From assembly GCF_000165395.2 (NCBI RefSeq), contig NC_067396.1, forward strand, positions 868,001 to 932,000: a DNA stretch of 64,000 nucleotides, in the 5' to 3' direction. Source of the stretch: Babesia bovis T2Bo. Taxonomy: Eukaryota; Apicomplexa; Aconoidasida; Piroplasmida; Babesiidae. Positions 12,901-25,000 of the stretch are shown piece by piece. The notes beneath the pieces were generated by a model. It was not told the DNA's origin. It saw nothing but the letters and a program-made list of their open reading frames with translations, and ran no database searches. Made by a program: the position numbers and the translations under genes. Numbering within the stretch: position 1 is the first letter of the stretch; each line of letters opens with the position of its first letter.

Positions 12901-14110
12901 CGGCCAGTGCTGTCCACTGCCAATGGGTTTCAGAAATCAATTCTATAGTGGCAGTACCACTGATAGTACCGGCAAACGCCTTTACGGCATCCTGTACTTC
13001 TTTAGTAATGAGAACATGATGCAGTCGTGTGTTTATACACTGGTGAGGGTGACAGCAGCACTCAGTGCCACTACACCACAGGTACTGGGTGACGTATTCG
13101 GGTTCTTTAGGGGTGGAATAGGGGAGAAGGAACAAGGAAAGAACAAGAATGATAGGGAAGTGCCATGTGGGCACACCAAGGACCCGTCTACAAAAGGAGA
13201 AAATGACTACTACTGCGGCTGGTGTGCCTCTGGGTTACGTGAAGAAGTAAAAAAGATAGAGTGGATACCAAAGGGGTCGGACGCAGGAGGACAGTACATG
13301 AAGACTGTCGGTGATGCTCTGATTAATATTAAAGGCGAGAAGGACGCTACCAGTGACTCTCCACAGTCCAATAATACATCCCTATCACGACTCACTAAGA
13401 ACTGCCAGTACCTCTCCCCCTTAACCGGTGAACTCTATACCGCAGTGAGTGCCACCTTCGGTGGAACATACCTCTCATGGGTACTATATCTATCAGATGC
13501 GCTTCATTCAGGACTAGAGTCACTGTCTGACGCATTCAAGCAGATTGAATGCCGTGGATGCAAAGTCTGCGACCCCAATAAGTGCAAGAAGGGAGCCCAT
13601 GGTGACAATGGCGGTGGACAGTGTGGATGCCAATCAATCGTATCATGTACCGGGGTATTACCAGTGTTGTATAGACATGGCTTCAGTTACGGTAACCCAT
13701 TCAATCTGGAGGGGTTCCACCAGAGGGATGGGAAGACGGATGGACAGTATGACATCGTGAAGGCCGGCGGTACTAAACGGTGTCATGAGTTCTTGGACAG
13801 TCTTCAGGATGTGATCGAGAACCAGCAGGACACATCTAAGGTCGCCTCTCAGAATCATCCACTGACAGAGCTCCTAAAGCAAGTCGGCCAGCTCCAATAC
13901 GACATACGGCTCCCGTGGATCTTTGTACTGACCTTAGCCTGGCTAGTGGCGGTACTGTACCTTGCCTTTGGTGCCATATGGCCACTGGACTGGACACATA
14001 TGAGGTCACATTGGTTACGGGGTGGAGCACACCAGTGGCAGTCTATGTGGTATAAGGTGATGACGGGACGCAAAGGAATGGAACTGGTGGAGTATTTTGG
14101 TAGGAGGTAG
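9947..14110 (+). CDS. ves1α: ves1-alpha, VESA1a variant erythrocyte surface antigen (alpha1, 3 exons)
   Basis: Predicted exons 9947-10076, 10182-10247 and 10320-14110; both introns are phase 1; 1,328 residues. Exon 1 carries PTNLKEAIDWVLRVTG; exon 2 encodes CICGLAAAVTDLLQSV. Then come a Cys/Lys-rich domain (about residues 129-250, with CKCAKEGKCCKCCC), CARILLGSVCLIWSG (~305), RTIREILYWLSALPYS (~481), CHFTYPAVDIQAYNQ (~592), a charged heptad-like coiled-coil region (~666-790), SPLQAFLEDRLPGFSC (~883), YGILYFFSN (~953), CGWCASGL (~1031), a membrane segment (~1262-1285) and a basic tail ending EYFGRR. No signal peptide is visible. Family role: red-cell surface antigen and cytoadhesion ligand. 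The N-terminal linker contains an in-frame hairpin, ACGCC-GAA-GGCGT (9,968-9,980). Intron 1 carries a GCGCGCC inverted-repeat element at 10,106-10,153. Confidence 0.92.
10106..10153 (+). repeat. ~50-bp GCGCGCC inverted-repeat element in alpha1 intron 1
   Basis: GCGCGCC, then a core containing TTGACAGTGCCCGTTACAG, then GGCGCGCC. Close relatives lie in promoter 1 (9,598-9,644), alpha3 intron 1 (43,991-44,039), two beta3 introns (40,305-40,352; 41,231-41,280, reverse orientation) and a spacer (59,687-59,735). In introns it lies in the same sense as transcription in both gene types. Confidence 0.75.
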
Positions 14111-14700
14111 TGGCAAAGTAGTGGCGCCTTCGGCGCAACAGTGATATAATGTGGTAGTTAGTATCGGGGGTAGTAATGTGGAGCAGTCTAGTGGTAGAGT
14201 TAGAGGACCAATGATACTCATAAGGTATACATAGAGTTATAGTGGCAATGTTAGTAAAGGTTTAGTACTGGTTTTATTAAAATTTTGGGTCGTACGTCCA
14301 GTACAAGCTTAGTAGGATTTTGGTAAAGGTTTGGCATTAGATGTGATAAATGTTTCATAGAACTGTAGTGGCACCTTTGGTAAAAGTTTCACAAAAGTTT
14401 AGTAATAGTTTTGTTGAATGTTTGGTATAACTTTGGCAAATGTTTCACAGAAGTTTAGTAGCACCTTTGCTGAAAGTTTGGTATAACTGTGGCAAATGTT
14501 TCACAGAAAACTAGTAGCACTTTTGGTGAATGTTTGGTATAACTTTGGCAAATGTTTCACAGAAGTTTAGTAATAGTTTTGTTAAATGTTTGGTATAAAA
14601 GTAGTAGTTGTTAGGGTTGGTGATATGGATAGGATTACACAGTGTATTGCTTGGATTTTCGTAGCAATGTTGGTAAAGGACTCATAGAGTTTTGGTGCAG

Positions 14701-14975
14701 TGATCACGACAAAGAGTACCACTCCCCTCACCAACCTCCTCTCCCAGGTCGGCAAGCTCCAATATGACATACGGCTCCCCTGGATCTTTGTCCTCACGCT
14801 GGCGTGGCTAGTGGCGGTACTCTACCTTGCCTTTGGAGCCATATGGCCACTGGACTGGACACATATGAGGTCACACTGGTTACGGGGTGGAGAGCACCAG
14901 TGGCAATGTATGTGGTATAAGGTTATGACGGGACGCAAAGGAATGGAATTGGTGGAGTATTTTGGTAGGAGGTAG
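14701..14975 (+). pseudogene. Orphan ves1 terminal exon, alpha-type tail (array 1, unit 1)
   Basis: An open frame starting right after TTTTGGTGCAG. It encodes TTPLTNLLSQVGKLQYDI, the membrane segment and the alpha-type tail ending ELVEYFGRR. The two leading bases fit a phase-1 exon. Homology to the alpha genes begins exactly at the GCAG. No upstream coding part exists. Confidence 0.8.
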
Positions 14976-15564
14976 TGGTGACGTAGTGGCGCCTTCGGCG
15001 CAACAGTGCTATAATGTGGTAGTTAGTATCGGGGGTAGTAATGTGGAGCAGTCTAGTGGTAGAGTTAGAGGACCAATGATACTCATAAGGTATACATAGA
15101 GTTATAGTGGCAATGTTAGTAAAGGTTTAGTACTGGTTTTATTAAAATTTTGGGTCGTACGTTCAGTACAAGCTTAGTAGGATTTTGGTTGAGGTTTGGC
15201 ATTAGATGTGATAAATGTTTCATAGAACTTTAGTGGCACTTTTGGTAAAGGGTTCACAGAAAAATAGTAGCAGTTTTGGTGAATGTTTGGTATAACTTTG
15301 GCAAATGTTTCACAGAAGTTTAGTAGCACTTTTGCTGAAAGTTTAGTATAACTTTGGCAAATGTTTCACAAAAGTTTAGTAGCACTTTTGCTGAAAGTTT
15401 AGTATAACTTTGGCAAATGTTTCACAGAAGTTTAGTAGCACTTTTGCTGAAAGTTTAGTATAAAAGTAGTAGTTGTTGGGGGTGGTATATGGATGAGATT
15501 ACAGAGTGTGTTGCTTGGATTTTCGTAGCAATGTTGGTAAAGGACTCATAGAGTTTTGGTGCAG

Positions 15565-15866
15565 TGATCGAGAACCAGAAGGAAGTCGATCAGAAGGGCC
15601 AGGACATCAAGCACCCCCTGACAAAGTTACTATCAGAAGTCGGCAAGCTCCAATACGACATACGGCTCCCCTGGATCTTTGTCCTCACGATAGCCTGGCT
15701 AGTAGCGGTGTTCTACCTAGCCTTTGGTGCCATATGGCCACTGGATTGGACACATATGAGGTCACATTGATTACGGGGTGGAGAACACCAGTGGCAGTGT
15801 ATGTGGTATAAGGTGATGACGGGGAGGAAGGGAATGGAATTGGTGGAGTATTTTGGTAGGAGGTAG
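15565..15866 (+). pseudogene. Orphan ves1 terminal exon, broken (array 1, unit 2)
   Basis: A longer lead with ENQKEVDQKGQDIKHPL, then the membrane segment. A TGA at 15,768-15,770 replaces the Trp codon after MRSH that is present in every other unit. Sequence homology continues to the usual stop at 15,864-15,866. A near-copy with the same lead but an intact frame is at 35,064. Confidence 0.85.
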
Positions 15867-16468
15867 TGGCAAAGTAGTGGCGCCTTCGGCGCAACAGTGA
15901 TATAATGTGGTAGTTAGTATCGGGGGTAGTAATGTGGAGCAGTCTAGTGGTAGAGTTAGAGGACCAATGATACTCATAAGGTATACATAGAGTTATAGTG
16001 GCAATGTTAGTAAAGGTTTAGTACTGGTTTTATTAAAATTTTGGGTCGTACGTCCAGTACAAGCTTAGTAGGATTTTGGTAGAGGTTTGGCATTAGATGT
16101 GATAAATGTTTCATAGAACCTTAGTGGCACTTTTGGCAAATATTTCACAGAAGTTTAGTAGCACTTTTGCTGAATGTTTAGTAAAAAAGTAGTGGCAGTT
16201 TTGGCAAATGTTTCACAGAAGTTTAGTAGCACCTTTGCTGAAAGTTTGGTATAACTGTGGCAAATGTTTCACAGAAAACTAGTAGCAGTTTTGGTGAATG
16301 TTTGGTATAACTTTGGCAAATGTTTCACAGAAGTTTAGTAATAGTTTTGTTAAATGTTTGGTATAAAAGTAGTAGTTGTTAGGGTTGGTGATATGGATAG
16401 GATTACACAGTGTATTGCTTGGATTTTCGTAGCAATGTTGGTAAAGGACTCATAGAGTTTTGGTGCAG

Positions 16469-16743
16469 TGATCACGACAAAGAGTACCACTCCCCTCACC
16501 AACCTCCTCTCCCAGGTCGGCAAGCTCCAATATGACATACGGCTCCCCTGGATCTTTGTCCTCACGCTGGCGTGGCTAGTGGCGGTACTCTACCTTGCCT
16601 TTGGTGCCATATGGCCACTGGACTGGGCACATATGAGGTCACACTGGTTACGGGGTGGAGAGCACCAGTGGCAGTGTATGTGGTATAAGGTGATGACGGG
16701 GCGCAAAGGAATGGAACTGGTGGAGTATTTTGGTAGGAAGTAG
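16469..16743 (+). pseudogene. Orphan ves1 terminal exon (array 1, last unit)
   Basis: An intact frame with an alpha-type tail ending EYFGRK. The Thr in DWTHMRS is Ala here (DWAHMRS). It joins repeat block copy B directly, without the hairpin seen after other units. Confidence 0.8.
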
Positions 16744-16972
16744 TGGCGACGTAGTGTTGGAGATTGTAAATAAATACAGTAAAAAGTAATACAATACACC
16801 AAGTAGCCAACACGCGTTACCTAGCATTACAGACAACTAGTCATAATAGTAGCACTCATTCACCACTATTTTAGTGATAAGAGTAGCAATTTTATGAGGC
16901 ATACAAGTTACACGTCTTCACATAGTTACTGCCAATGCATAGTTGTATGTGCAGTAAAACATTGGTACTACT
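16744..16972. other. Left flank of repeat block, copy B
   Basis: Identical by eye to 39-267. No gene seen. Confidence 0.7.
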
Positions 16973-17505
16973 TTTAATAGTGATTTCTTTAAGGGTTGAT
17001 AGTGGTTTCTTGAAGGGATTGATAGTGATTTCTTAAAAGATTGATAGTGGTTTTCTTGAAGGATTGATAGTGATTTCTTAAAAGATTGATAGTGTTTTCT
17101 TGAAGGATTTGATAGTGGTTTCTTGAAGAGTTTGATAGTGGTTTTCTTTATGGATTTAATAGTGATTTTTTTAGGGATTGATAGTGATTTCTTTAGGGAT
17201 GGATAGTGATTTTTTTAGGGATTGATATTGATTTCTTTAAGGGTTGATATTGATTTCTTTAAGGATTGATAGTGGTTTCTTGAAGGGTTTGATAGTGATT
17301 TCTTAAAGGGTTGATAGTGATTTCTTTAGGGTTTGATAGGGTTTTCTTTAGGGTTTGATAGGGTTTTCTTAAAAGATTGATAGTGATTTCTTTAGGGATT
17401 GATAGTGATTTCTTTAAGGATTTTATAGTGATTTCTTTAGGGATTGATATGGTTTTCTTTAAGGTTTAATAGTGGTTTTCTTAAAGGTTTAATAGTGGTT
17501 TTCTT
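16973..17505. repeat. Minisatellite 1, copy B
   Basis: Identical by eye to copy A (268-800), including the order of variant units, which points to a recent block duplication or conversion. Confidence 0.9.
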
Positions 17506-18250
17506 AAAGGTTTGATTATCTTTAATAGTACTTTTTATTGAATGTTTGAAGGTGTTCGGTGATGTGGGTATATTATGCCGCTGACAGCTGATCCATCTTT
17601 GTAAGATTTTTTCTGAGGCATATATCACCCTAGTGGCATTTGATGTGACACGTAGTGTCTATACAGTGACTAAAGCTGTCCACTACATGAGGCTACACCA
17701 GGAAGCCCAGATGGTAGCTGTATCCATGGAACTAGAGAGTCACTAGCCTACACAGTTGTAACAACGTAGAGGATGGCGATGTAGACTAGTGAAGTACCAA
17801 TGTTACAGAAATACTCTATATGCGACCAATATATCTCCCCACTGAATGCCGCATAAAACTGCGTCGATAACACTGTTAAGATTCCACAGGTAATGTGCAC
17901 ACTATCAACACTTGAAAAACACCGACTTCTCCACAAAACCTCTGCTGCAACTACTGTCAAACTATGGTACAAAACATTTAGCCACAATAAGGCTAATCTT
18001 TCATGGAATATTTAATAAACATACTGCATTACTCCAAATAATTACACGAGAAAACTCATTTACAGCAAATTACATAAACCCAAAATATACTTCACAAAAC
18101 CACTGTTTGAAATCACTAGCCTGAAGAGAACCCCGAACACCTTCAAACATTCAATAAAAAGTATCAACAAACCCTAACCGGACTTTTTGGAAAACCTTAT
18201 CAAAAGTAGTACCAAAGTTTTACTGAAAATGGAACTAAAGAATTACACTA
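17506..18250. other. Invariant core of repeat block, copy B
   Basis: Same as copy A; the 79-codon minus ORF is at 17,748-17,987 and the 70-codon plus ORF at 17,912-18,124. Confidence 0.65.
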
Positions 18251-18988
18251 CCAATGTGTAAACGTCACTAGAGCCAGGTCACAGCATTGACTACCAATGT
18301 GTAAACGCTGAACTACCAATGTGTAAACGTCACTAGAGCCAGGTCACAGCATTGACTACCAATGTGTAAACGCTGAACTACCAATGTGTAAACGTCACTA
18401 GAGCCAGGTCACAGCATTGACTACCAATGTGTAAACGTTGAACTACCAATGTGTAAACGTCGCTAGAGCCAGGTCACAGCATTGACTACCAATGTGTAAA
18501 CGTCACTAGAGCCAGGTCACAGCATTGACTACCAATGTGTAAACGTCACTAGAGCCAGGTCACAGCATTGACTACCAATGTGTAAACGCTGAACTACCTA
18601 TGTGTAAACGTCACTAGAGCCAGGTGACAGCATTGACTAACTATGTGTAAACATCACTAGAGCCAGGTCACAGCATTGGCAACTATGTGTAAACATCACT
18701 AGAGCCAGGTCACAGCATCGGCAACTATGTGTAAACGTCGCTAGAGCCAGGTCACAGCATTGACTACCAATGTGTAAACGCTGAACTACCAATGTGTAAA
18801 CGTCACTAGAGCCAGGTCACAGCATTGACTACCAATGTGTAAACGCTGAACTACCAATGTGTAAACGTCACTAGAGCCAGGTCACAGCATTGGCAACTAT
18901 GTGTAAACGTCGCTAGAGCCAGGTCACAGCATTGACTACCAATGTGTAAACGTCACTAGAGCCAGGTGACAGCATTGACTAACTATGT
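18251..18988. repeat. Minisatellite 2, copy B
   Basis: About 14 units, in a different order from copy A: the first extended units are duplicated, and several GGCAACTATGTG variants occur around 18,675-18,900. Confidence 0.9.
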
Positions 18989-19104
18989 TTCCTTTAGCCT
19001 ACCCCGAATAGCCCCTACATTTCTACCAAAGTTTTGTCAACATTGGCACCAAACTTTTATGAACTTTTCATGTAACCTTGTACTACTATATACAAAAACG
19101 TTAG

Positions 19105-19820
19105 CCAGTTTTACGTTTCCCTACTGTTGAAAACCCACCCAAGGGATAGCCAAGCTTAAGTTTCCCTACTGTTGAAAACCCACCCAAAGGATAGCCAGTT
19201 TTACGTGTACCTACTGTTGAAAACCCACCCAAAGGATAGCCAGTTTTACGTGTACCTGCTGTTGAAAACCCACCCAAAGGATAGCCAGGTTTACGTGTAC
19301 CTGCTGTTGAAAACCCACCCAAAAGGTAGCCAGTTTTACGTTTCCCTGCTGTTGAAAACCCACCCAAAGGATAGCCAGGTTTACGTGTACCTGCTGTTGA
19401 AAACCCACCCAAAGGATAGCCAAGCTTACGTGTACCTACTGTTGAAAACTCACCCAAAGGATAGCCAGTTTTACGTGTACCTGCTGTTGAAAACCCACCC
19501 AAAAGGTAGCCAGGTTTACGTGTACCTGCTGTTGAAAACCCACCCAAAGGATAGCCAGGTTTACGTTTACCTACTGTTGAAAACCCACCCAAAGGATAGC
19601 CAAGCTTAAGTTTCCCTACTGTTGAAAACCCACCCAAAGGATAGCCAAGCTTAAGTTTCCCTACTGTTGAAAACCCACCCAAAGGATAGCCAGGTTTACG
19701 TGTACCTGCTGTTGAAAACCCACCCAAGGGATAGCCAAGCTTACGTGTACCTACTGTTGAAAACCCACGCAAAGGATAGCCAGGTTTACGTGTACCTACT
19801 GTTGAAAACCCGCTAAAAAG
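19105..19820. repeat. Minisatellite 3, copy B (45 bp, 16 units)
   Basis: Sixteen units at exact 45-bp spacing. The minus frame stays open for 223 codons (19,101-19,772) as GGFSTAGTRKPGYPL-type repeats, and a plus frame stays open for 145 codons (19,172-19,609). Confidence 0.9.
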
Positions 19821-19935
19821 TTAGCCAACCTTCTCATGAATCACCACTAGAATATAGTAGAGGTATCACTAGGCTTTTTCTAATGTGATTACTTGAATAT
19901 TCCTCAGATGCCACTAGAATTCTACAATACCGTCT

Positions 19936-20105
19936 AACCCTATGTATACCTAGTATCACTATTGTCTAACCCTATGTATACCTAGTATCACTATTGTCTA
20001 ACCCTATGTATACCTAGTATCACTATTGTCTAACCCTGTGTATACCTAGTATCACTATTGTCTAACCCTATGTATACCTAGTATCACTGCTTGTAACCCT
20101 ATGAA
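19936..20105. repeat. Minisatellite 4, copy B (~5 units)
   Basis: The shortest copy of this array, with mostly CTATGTATACC variants. Confidence 0.9.
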
Positions 20106-20139
20106 ATCACTCTGTAATCTTATCCACTTAATACCCCTA

Positions 20140-20790
20140 AAAGCTACCACTTTTCTATGAATGCTTTACCAAAACGCCACTACATTTCTATGAAACCTTT
20201 ACCAAAAACGCTACTACTTTTCTCTGAAACCTCTGCCAAAAATACTACTACTTTTCTGTGAAACCTTTACCAAAATGCTACTACTTTTCTATGAAACCTT
20301 TACCAAAATGCTACTACTTTTCTATGAAACCTTTGCCAAATACGCTACTACTTTTCTGTGAAACCCCTGCCAAAAACGCTACTATTTTTTTGTGAAACCC
20401 CTGCCAAAACGCTACTACTTTTCTGTGAAACCCCTGCCAAAATGCTACTACATTTCTGTGAAATGTTTACCAAAACCGCTACCACTTTTCTATGAAACCC
20501 CTGCCAAAACCGCTACTACTTTTCTATGAAACCCCTGCCAAAACCGCTACTACTTTTCTATGAAACCTTTACCAAAACGCCACTACATTTCTATGAAACC
20601 CCTGCCAAAAACGCTACCACTTTTCTGTGAATGCTTTACCAAAATGCCACTACTTTTCTATGAATGCTTTACCAAAATGCTACTACTTTTCTATGAAACC
20701 CCTGCCAAAACGCTACTACATTTCTGTGAAACCCCTGCCAAACATGTTACTAAACTTCTATGGAACCTTTACTAACATTGCTACTAAACT
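20140..20790. repeat. Minisatellite 5, copy B
   Basis: About 18 units, the longest copy. It ends near 20,790 and runs through about 40 bp of spacer into a hairpin at 20,836-20,848. Confidence 0.85.
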
Positions 20791-20861
20791 TCCATGTAAC
20801 TTTTGATGAACATATCCACATTATCCCTAGTTATCGCGCCGAAGGCGCCACTACTTTGCCA

Positions 20862-21172
20862 CTATGTCTTACCAAAATACTTCACCAGTTCCATTCCTTT
20901 GCGTCCCGTCATCACCTTATACCACATACACTGCCACTGGTGTGCTCCACCCCTTAACCAATGTGACCTCATATGTGTCCAGTCCAGTGGCCATATGGCT
21001 CCAAAGGCTAGGTAGAGTACCGCTAATAGCCAGGCTACCGTGAGAACAAAGATCCAGGGGAGCCTGGTGGTGTAGATGAGCTGGTTGATGGAGGTGGTGA
21101 GTTTTGTGAACTCGACGCTTTTTTCTACGTTACCCAGTGTCTTTAGGAACTCGTGGCACCGCTTCTTCTGAC
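20862..21172 (-). pseudogene. Orphan ves1 terminal exon, minus strand
   Basis: Begins after a GACGTAG acceptor-like site. It encodes QKKRCHEFLKTLGNVEKS, the membrane segment LPWIFVLTVAWL and an alpha-type tail ending VKYFGKT. It is the inverted twin of 30,974-31,284. Confidence 0.82.
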
Positions 21173-22027
21173 CTACGTCACCATAATTACCCCGAATAAG
21201 CACTACTTTTATACTAAACTTTCAGCAAAAGTACCACAAAAGCTCTAGAAAACTTTTGTGAAAGAATTACCCAAAGCTAAGCCACAGTTTCAGTGGAAAC
21301 ACAACTAAAACGTATAAACAATCTGACTAAAGCTATACCAACAGCATAACAACATTTGCGTTACACCGTCCTGGAGACCCATAATTATAATAACACTGTT
21401 CCTTTCCTTCAATTGTTACTACACTTGTCTATAGTAACACTGTTTCCTTCAATTGGTGCCAAAGGCTGGGTGGAACCCATGGGCTTTCTATGTTACAATT
21501 ACTCCACATCACCACCCCTAGAGGCACCGTTGCGCCGAAGGCGCCATATTATAACCCCCAATGACAATGTACTGTGTGTACGTCATAAGTTGCACTACCT
21601 ACTGCAGTCACTGCCATGCTATGGAACCCACTGGCAAATTTGAATGTGTGTGGTACCACGGAAGGGCTATCAGTAGCTCCTCAGTGAACTAACTGCAGCC
21701 TTCCACAGATATCCCACTTACTCTATATTAGCACTGCTTAATGCACTGGTTTCACCGGAATGTGTACCCTGTTAATGCCCATTATAGGATCACTACCTAT
21801 ACCGCTACTATATATAGTGAGTGACACTAGTGTATATCATTTAGCACCGTTGCGCCGAAGGCGCCACTATGTCTTACCAAAATACTCCACCAGTGCCATT
21901 CCTTTGCGTCCCGTCATCACCTTATACCACATGCATTGCCACTGGTGTTCTCCACCCCGTAACCAATGCGACCTCATATGTGTCCAGTCCAGTGGCCAAA
22001 TGGCACCAAATGCTAGGTAGAGCACTG
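20871..22027 (-). repeat. Inverted copy of the alpha2 3' region (~1.15 kb)
   Basis: Matches the reverse complement of about 30,119-31,275 with a constant coordinate sum (52,146) and no length change. It covers an orphan exon, a ~690-bp linker and the 3' end of the beta2 last exon. A direct third copy lies at about 47,864-49,020. The linker (21,173-21,866) has two GC hairpins and short unconvincing ORFs, and no gene that I recognise. Confidence 0.85.
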
Positions 22028-25000
22028 CTACTAGCCAGGCCAACGTGAGCACAAAGATCCAAGGGAGCCTGGTGGTGTAGATGAGCTGGTTTATCTCGTG
22101 GTGGAGGCCTGTTGTGGAGCCATTCTTGAGGTGATCTCCTGTTAGGACCTTTTCCAGTGTTCCCAGGAACTCGTGACACTTCTTCGTACCTACTACACTA
22201 TGACTACCCTAGGGCACAGTTGCGCCGAAGGCGCCCTTATAGAACTTTTGCCAACTATACTACTACACTATCTCTACACTATTCACACTACTATACTACA
22301 ACTTACCTCCAGTGTCGTGCAACTCCTTTACATCACCATACCCAAAGCCATACTTGTACAACACTGGTAGTACCCCGGTACATGATACGATTGATGAGCA
22401 GCCACAACAGTTATTCTTGTCTCCATGATTACCCTGTCGACACTGATCTCCACATCCAGAAGCAGCTCCTCCCACACCTACTACACCATGAATCCATATG
22501 ATACGGTTGCGCGCCGCCTGTTACACTGTCGCGCCGAAGGCGCCCCTATCTCCATGGGCGCGCCCATATACCACTGAAACTAACCTGTACCACACTCATC
22601 CTTGCACTGTATATTCATATAATCCTCCTTCAACTTATCCAACCCTCCCTGGAACTCCCCTATCAAATAGACCAACCATGACAGGTAGGTCCCGGCCATC
22701 ACGGGACTCAACTGGCCATACTGCTGGCCACTGAGGGGGCTTAAGTATTTGGCGCCAGTACCATAAGCGCAGTCTACTAGGCACTTAAGGGAGCCATTTT
22801 GTGTGCCTGTCTTGCAATCTCCACCGTATGTCTCGAGGGCTGTTACCACTGCATCAGGACCACCACCAATAGACGGCATGTGCAGTTTAGATTCCTTTTC
22901 TTTTCCTTTCAGTTTATCATACACTCCCTCTCCAACACCCTTGTTTCCCCCAATGTAGACTATATAGTAATAGAACCCAAAGAGGTCACCCAGGGTCCGT
23001 GGCACCGTGGGAGTAATACATGCCAGTAGTCTCAGTAGTACCACCAAAGTGCCACTCTGGCACTTTTCGGGGTCACAGTAGTACTCCAGGAGTAGTGACA
23101 GTGTATTCCCAGTGCAGTGGATGGGATAGTTACCAGGGCTAACACCACTACCTGCTACACCATTAGTCCATGTGACTGCCGTGTTGCCCTTATATACTAG
23201 GGTGGGACGTACCTTTGTCGAGCCCAGCTATCTTGTGCGTCTTGCTTAAATCTGTGCATACCATAAGTCACTATTAGTCACTAGGGCTACTGTGGCGCCC
23301 AGTGGGTGCCCCTAGTATATATAGTGTTATAATGGGACGTACCTTTGAAGTGTTTCTCCTTATCCATGCTCCAACCCATAGGGACTGGACAGTGTATGGG
23401 CGGTTTGCCAATATGCCCCAAAGGAGAAATGTCTTCGGGATCCATATGCTCCTTAATTTCCGGATATTCTTCCACATTGCCCTTACCGATTATGGCTTTA
23501 CACCTCAGTGATCCTAATCTATCACACAAGAAGCTCTGTAAGGGTGACTCAGTACGATTACTTGTACCTTCGAAAACACCACACTTTTTGGTGTGGTCCT
23601 TTCCATCCTGAGCAGTAGCAAGTCCTCCTGTACCTACTACACCATTAGTCCATGACTACCCCTAGGACACTGTTGCGCCGAAGGCGCCCTTATAAAGCAC
23701 TAGAACATACCATCTGTCTGACATATCCACTTGTTACTAACTTTTCCATCCATTTTTCCAACTTGGAAACCATACCTACAACTCTTCCAGCCCAGCACTG
23801 CCGTTTTATCCGTTGCCACCCCCTCCTTGCATTGCTTCCTCAGGAAATAGAGCTGGTAGAAGCAGTGGTAGACATATGCCCTCAGTTGGTCCAGGCACTG
23901 GGCGGGAGAGCCGTCCATGTCAAAGCCAAAGAGCCCATTGGCATACATCCCATGGAGGGGGCCTATAAAGTGTTAGGGAGTGGTACTGCTAGGGTACTTA
24001 CCGAAATCCTTTACTGCCAGGTGGTACCCGCCGTAGCAGACTTGGCCGGGCTTGAGTTGTTGGCCGGTGGAAGCTGACGGTGGTGCCGGTGCCTGGGTAG
24101 CTGCCTCTGCAGCCTTGTCTTTATCATCAAGGGTACACCTCTTAGATTTAGGGTCTTTCTTGTGTTCAGGACACCTGTTCTTCTCCGCAGCAGCAGCAGC
24201 TGGAGATACAGCTCCAGGTACTCCTACTCCGGGTACCCCTACCCCTGGAACACCTACTACACCATTAGTCCACATGACTACCCCTAGGGCACTGTTGCGC
24301 CGAAGGCGCCCTTATATATAGCACAAGACTAATGTACTCACCTACACTCGTGACTTCCCTTTCTATGGTCCCCTGGATACCGATGAGTACCAGTGGGCAG
24401 TAGCCACAGGCGGCCATTAGGTAGTGGGTTATACAGTCCCTCTTGAGGGTGGTACTGGCCTTAGCAGCACTGGTATCGTACAGCTCTATCTGGCCCTTTT
24501 TATCCTCAGAGTTCCCCTGGGTCACCTGATCCGTCTTTTGTTGCATCCTCTCTACCAGTGCCCTGTATCCCTGACTATATGGCAATGCACTGAGCCAGTA
24601 TAGAATCTCACGGATAGTCCTAGGTTTCCTAGGAGAGGGTGTTTCTTTCTTTTCAGTGGCCGGCGAAGCCGTCACAGTTACCTTATTGGCCCCGGCACTA
24701 CCTGCCCGGAAGTACCCACTTGCCAGGATGTGGAGTACCAATAGGGGGTACTGCTTACATATTTGCTCCGTTTTGAGCTTCTTTTCCACTGCAGTCTTGG
24801 CCGTACTATAGATACTGCTGTAGTACTCAGCTACACTACCTGGGTCACATTGGTCCTACTGAGGAGGTGGACTTACCTGAATCAGCGCCTTTAGTGAATT
24901 CTTCAAATGCTCCTGGTTTATCGTTTTTTCCAGCAAATATATTCCATAATAAGTATCCACTTCCTTTATACAACTTATCCAGGTCATAGCCCATTGACGC

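Larger units (their letters stand above)
14111..16743 (+). repeat. Terminal-exon array 1 (three units)
   Basis: Three tandem units of about 860-900 bp follow alpha1. Each unit has a GC hairpin soon after the preceding stop, about 250 bp of conserved spacer containing GTAGTTAGTATCGGGGG and TTTTATTAAAATTTTGG, a run of degenerate ~33-bp repeats (GTTTAGTAGCACTTTTGCTG type), a ~100-bp leader with GAGATTACAGAGTGT and GCTTGGATTTTCGTAGC, and an orphan terminal exon. Nothing else recognisable lies in the spacers 14,111-14,700, 14,976-15,564 and 15,867-16,468. Confidence 0.85.

Noticed and set aside
15506..15811. ORFs of about 90-100 codons beginning MCCLDF/MYCLDFRSNVGKGL in the array leaders
   Set aside because: They read the conserved leader and the terminal exon in the wrong frame; the ves frame with the membrane segment is the homologous one.
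268..17505. TTTAGGG-type heptamers inside minisatellite 1, like Babesia telomere repeats
   Set aside because: They occur only as part of a longer 21-24 bp unit and are never head-to-tail, so this is not a telomere or a clear interstitial telomere tract.
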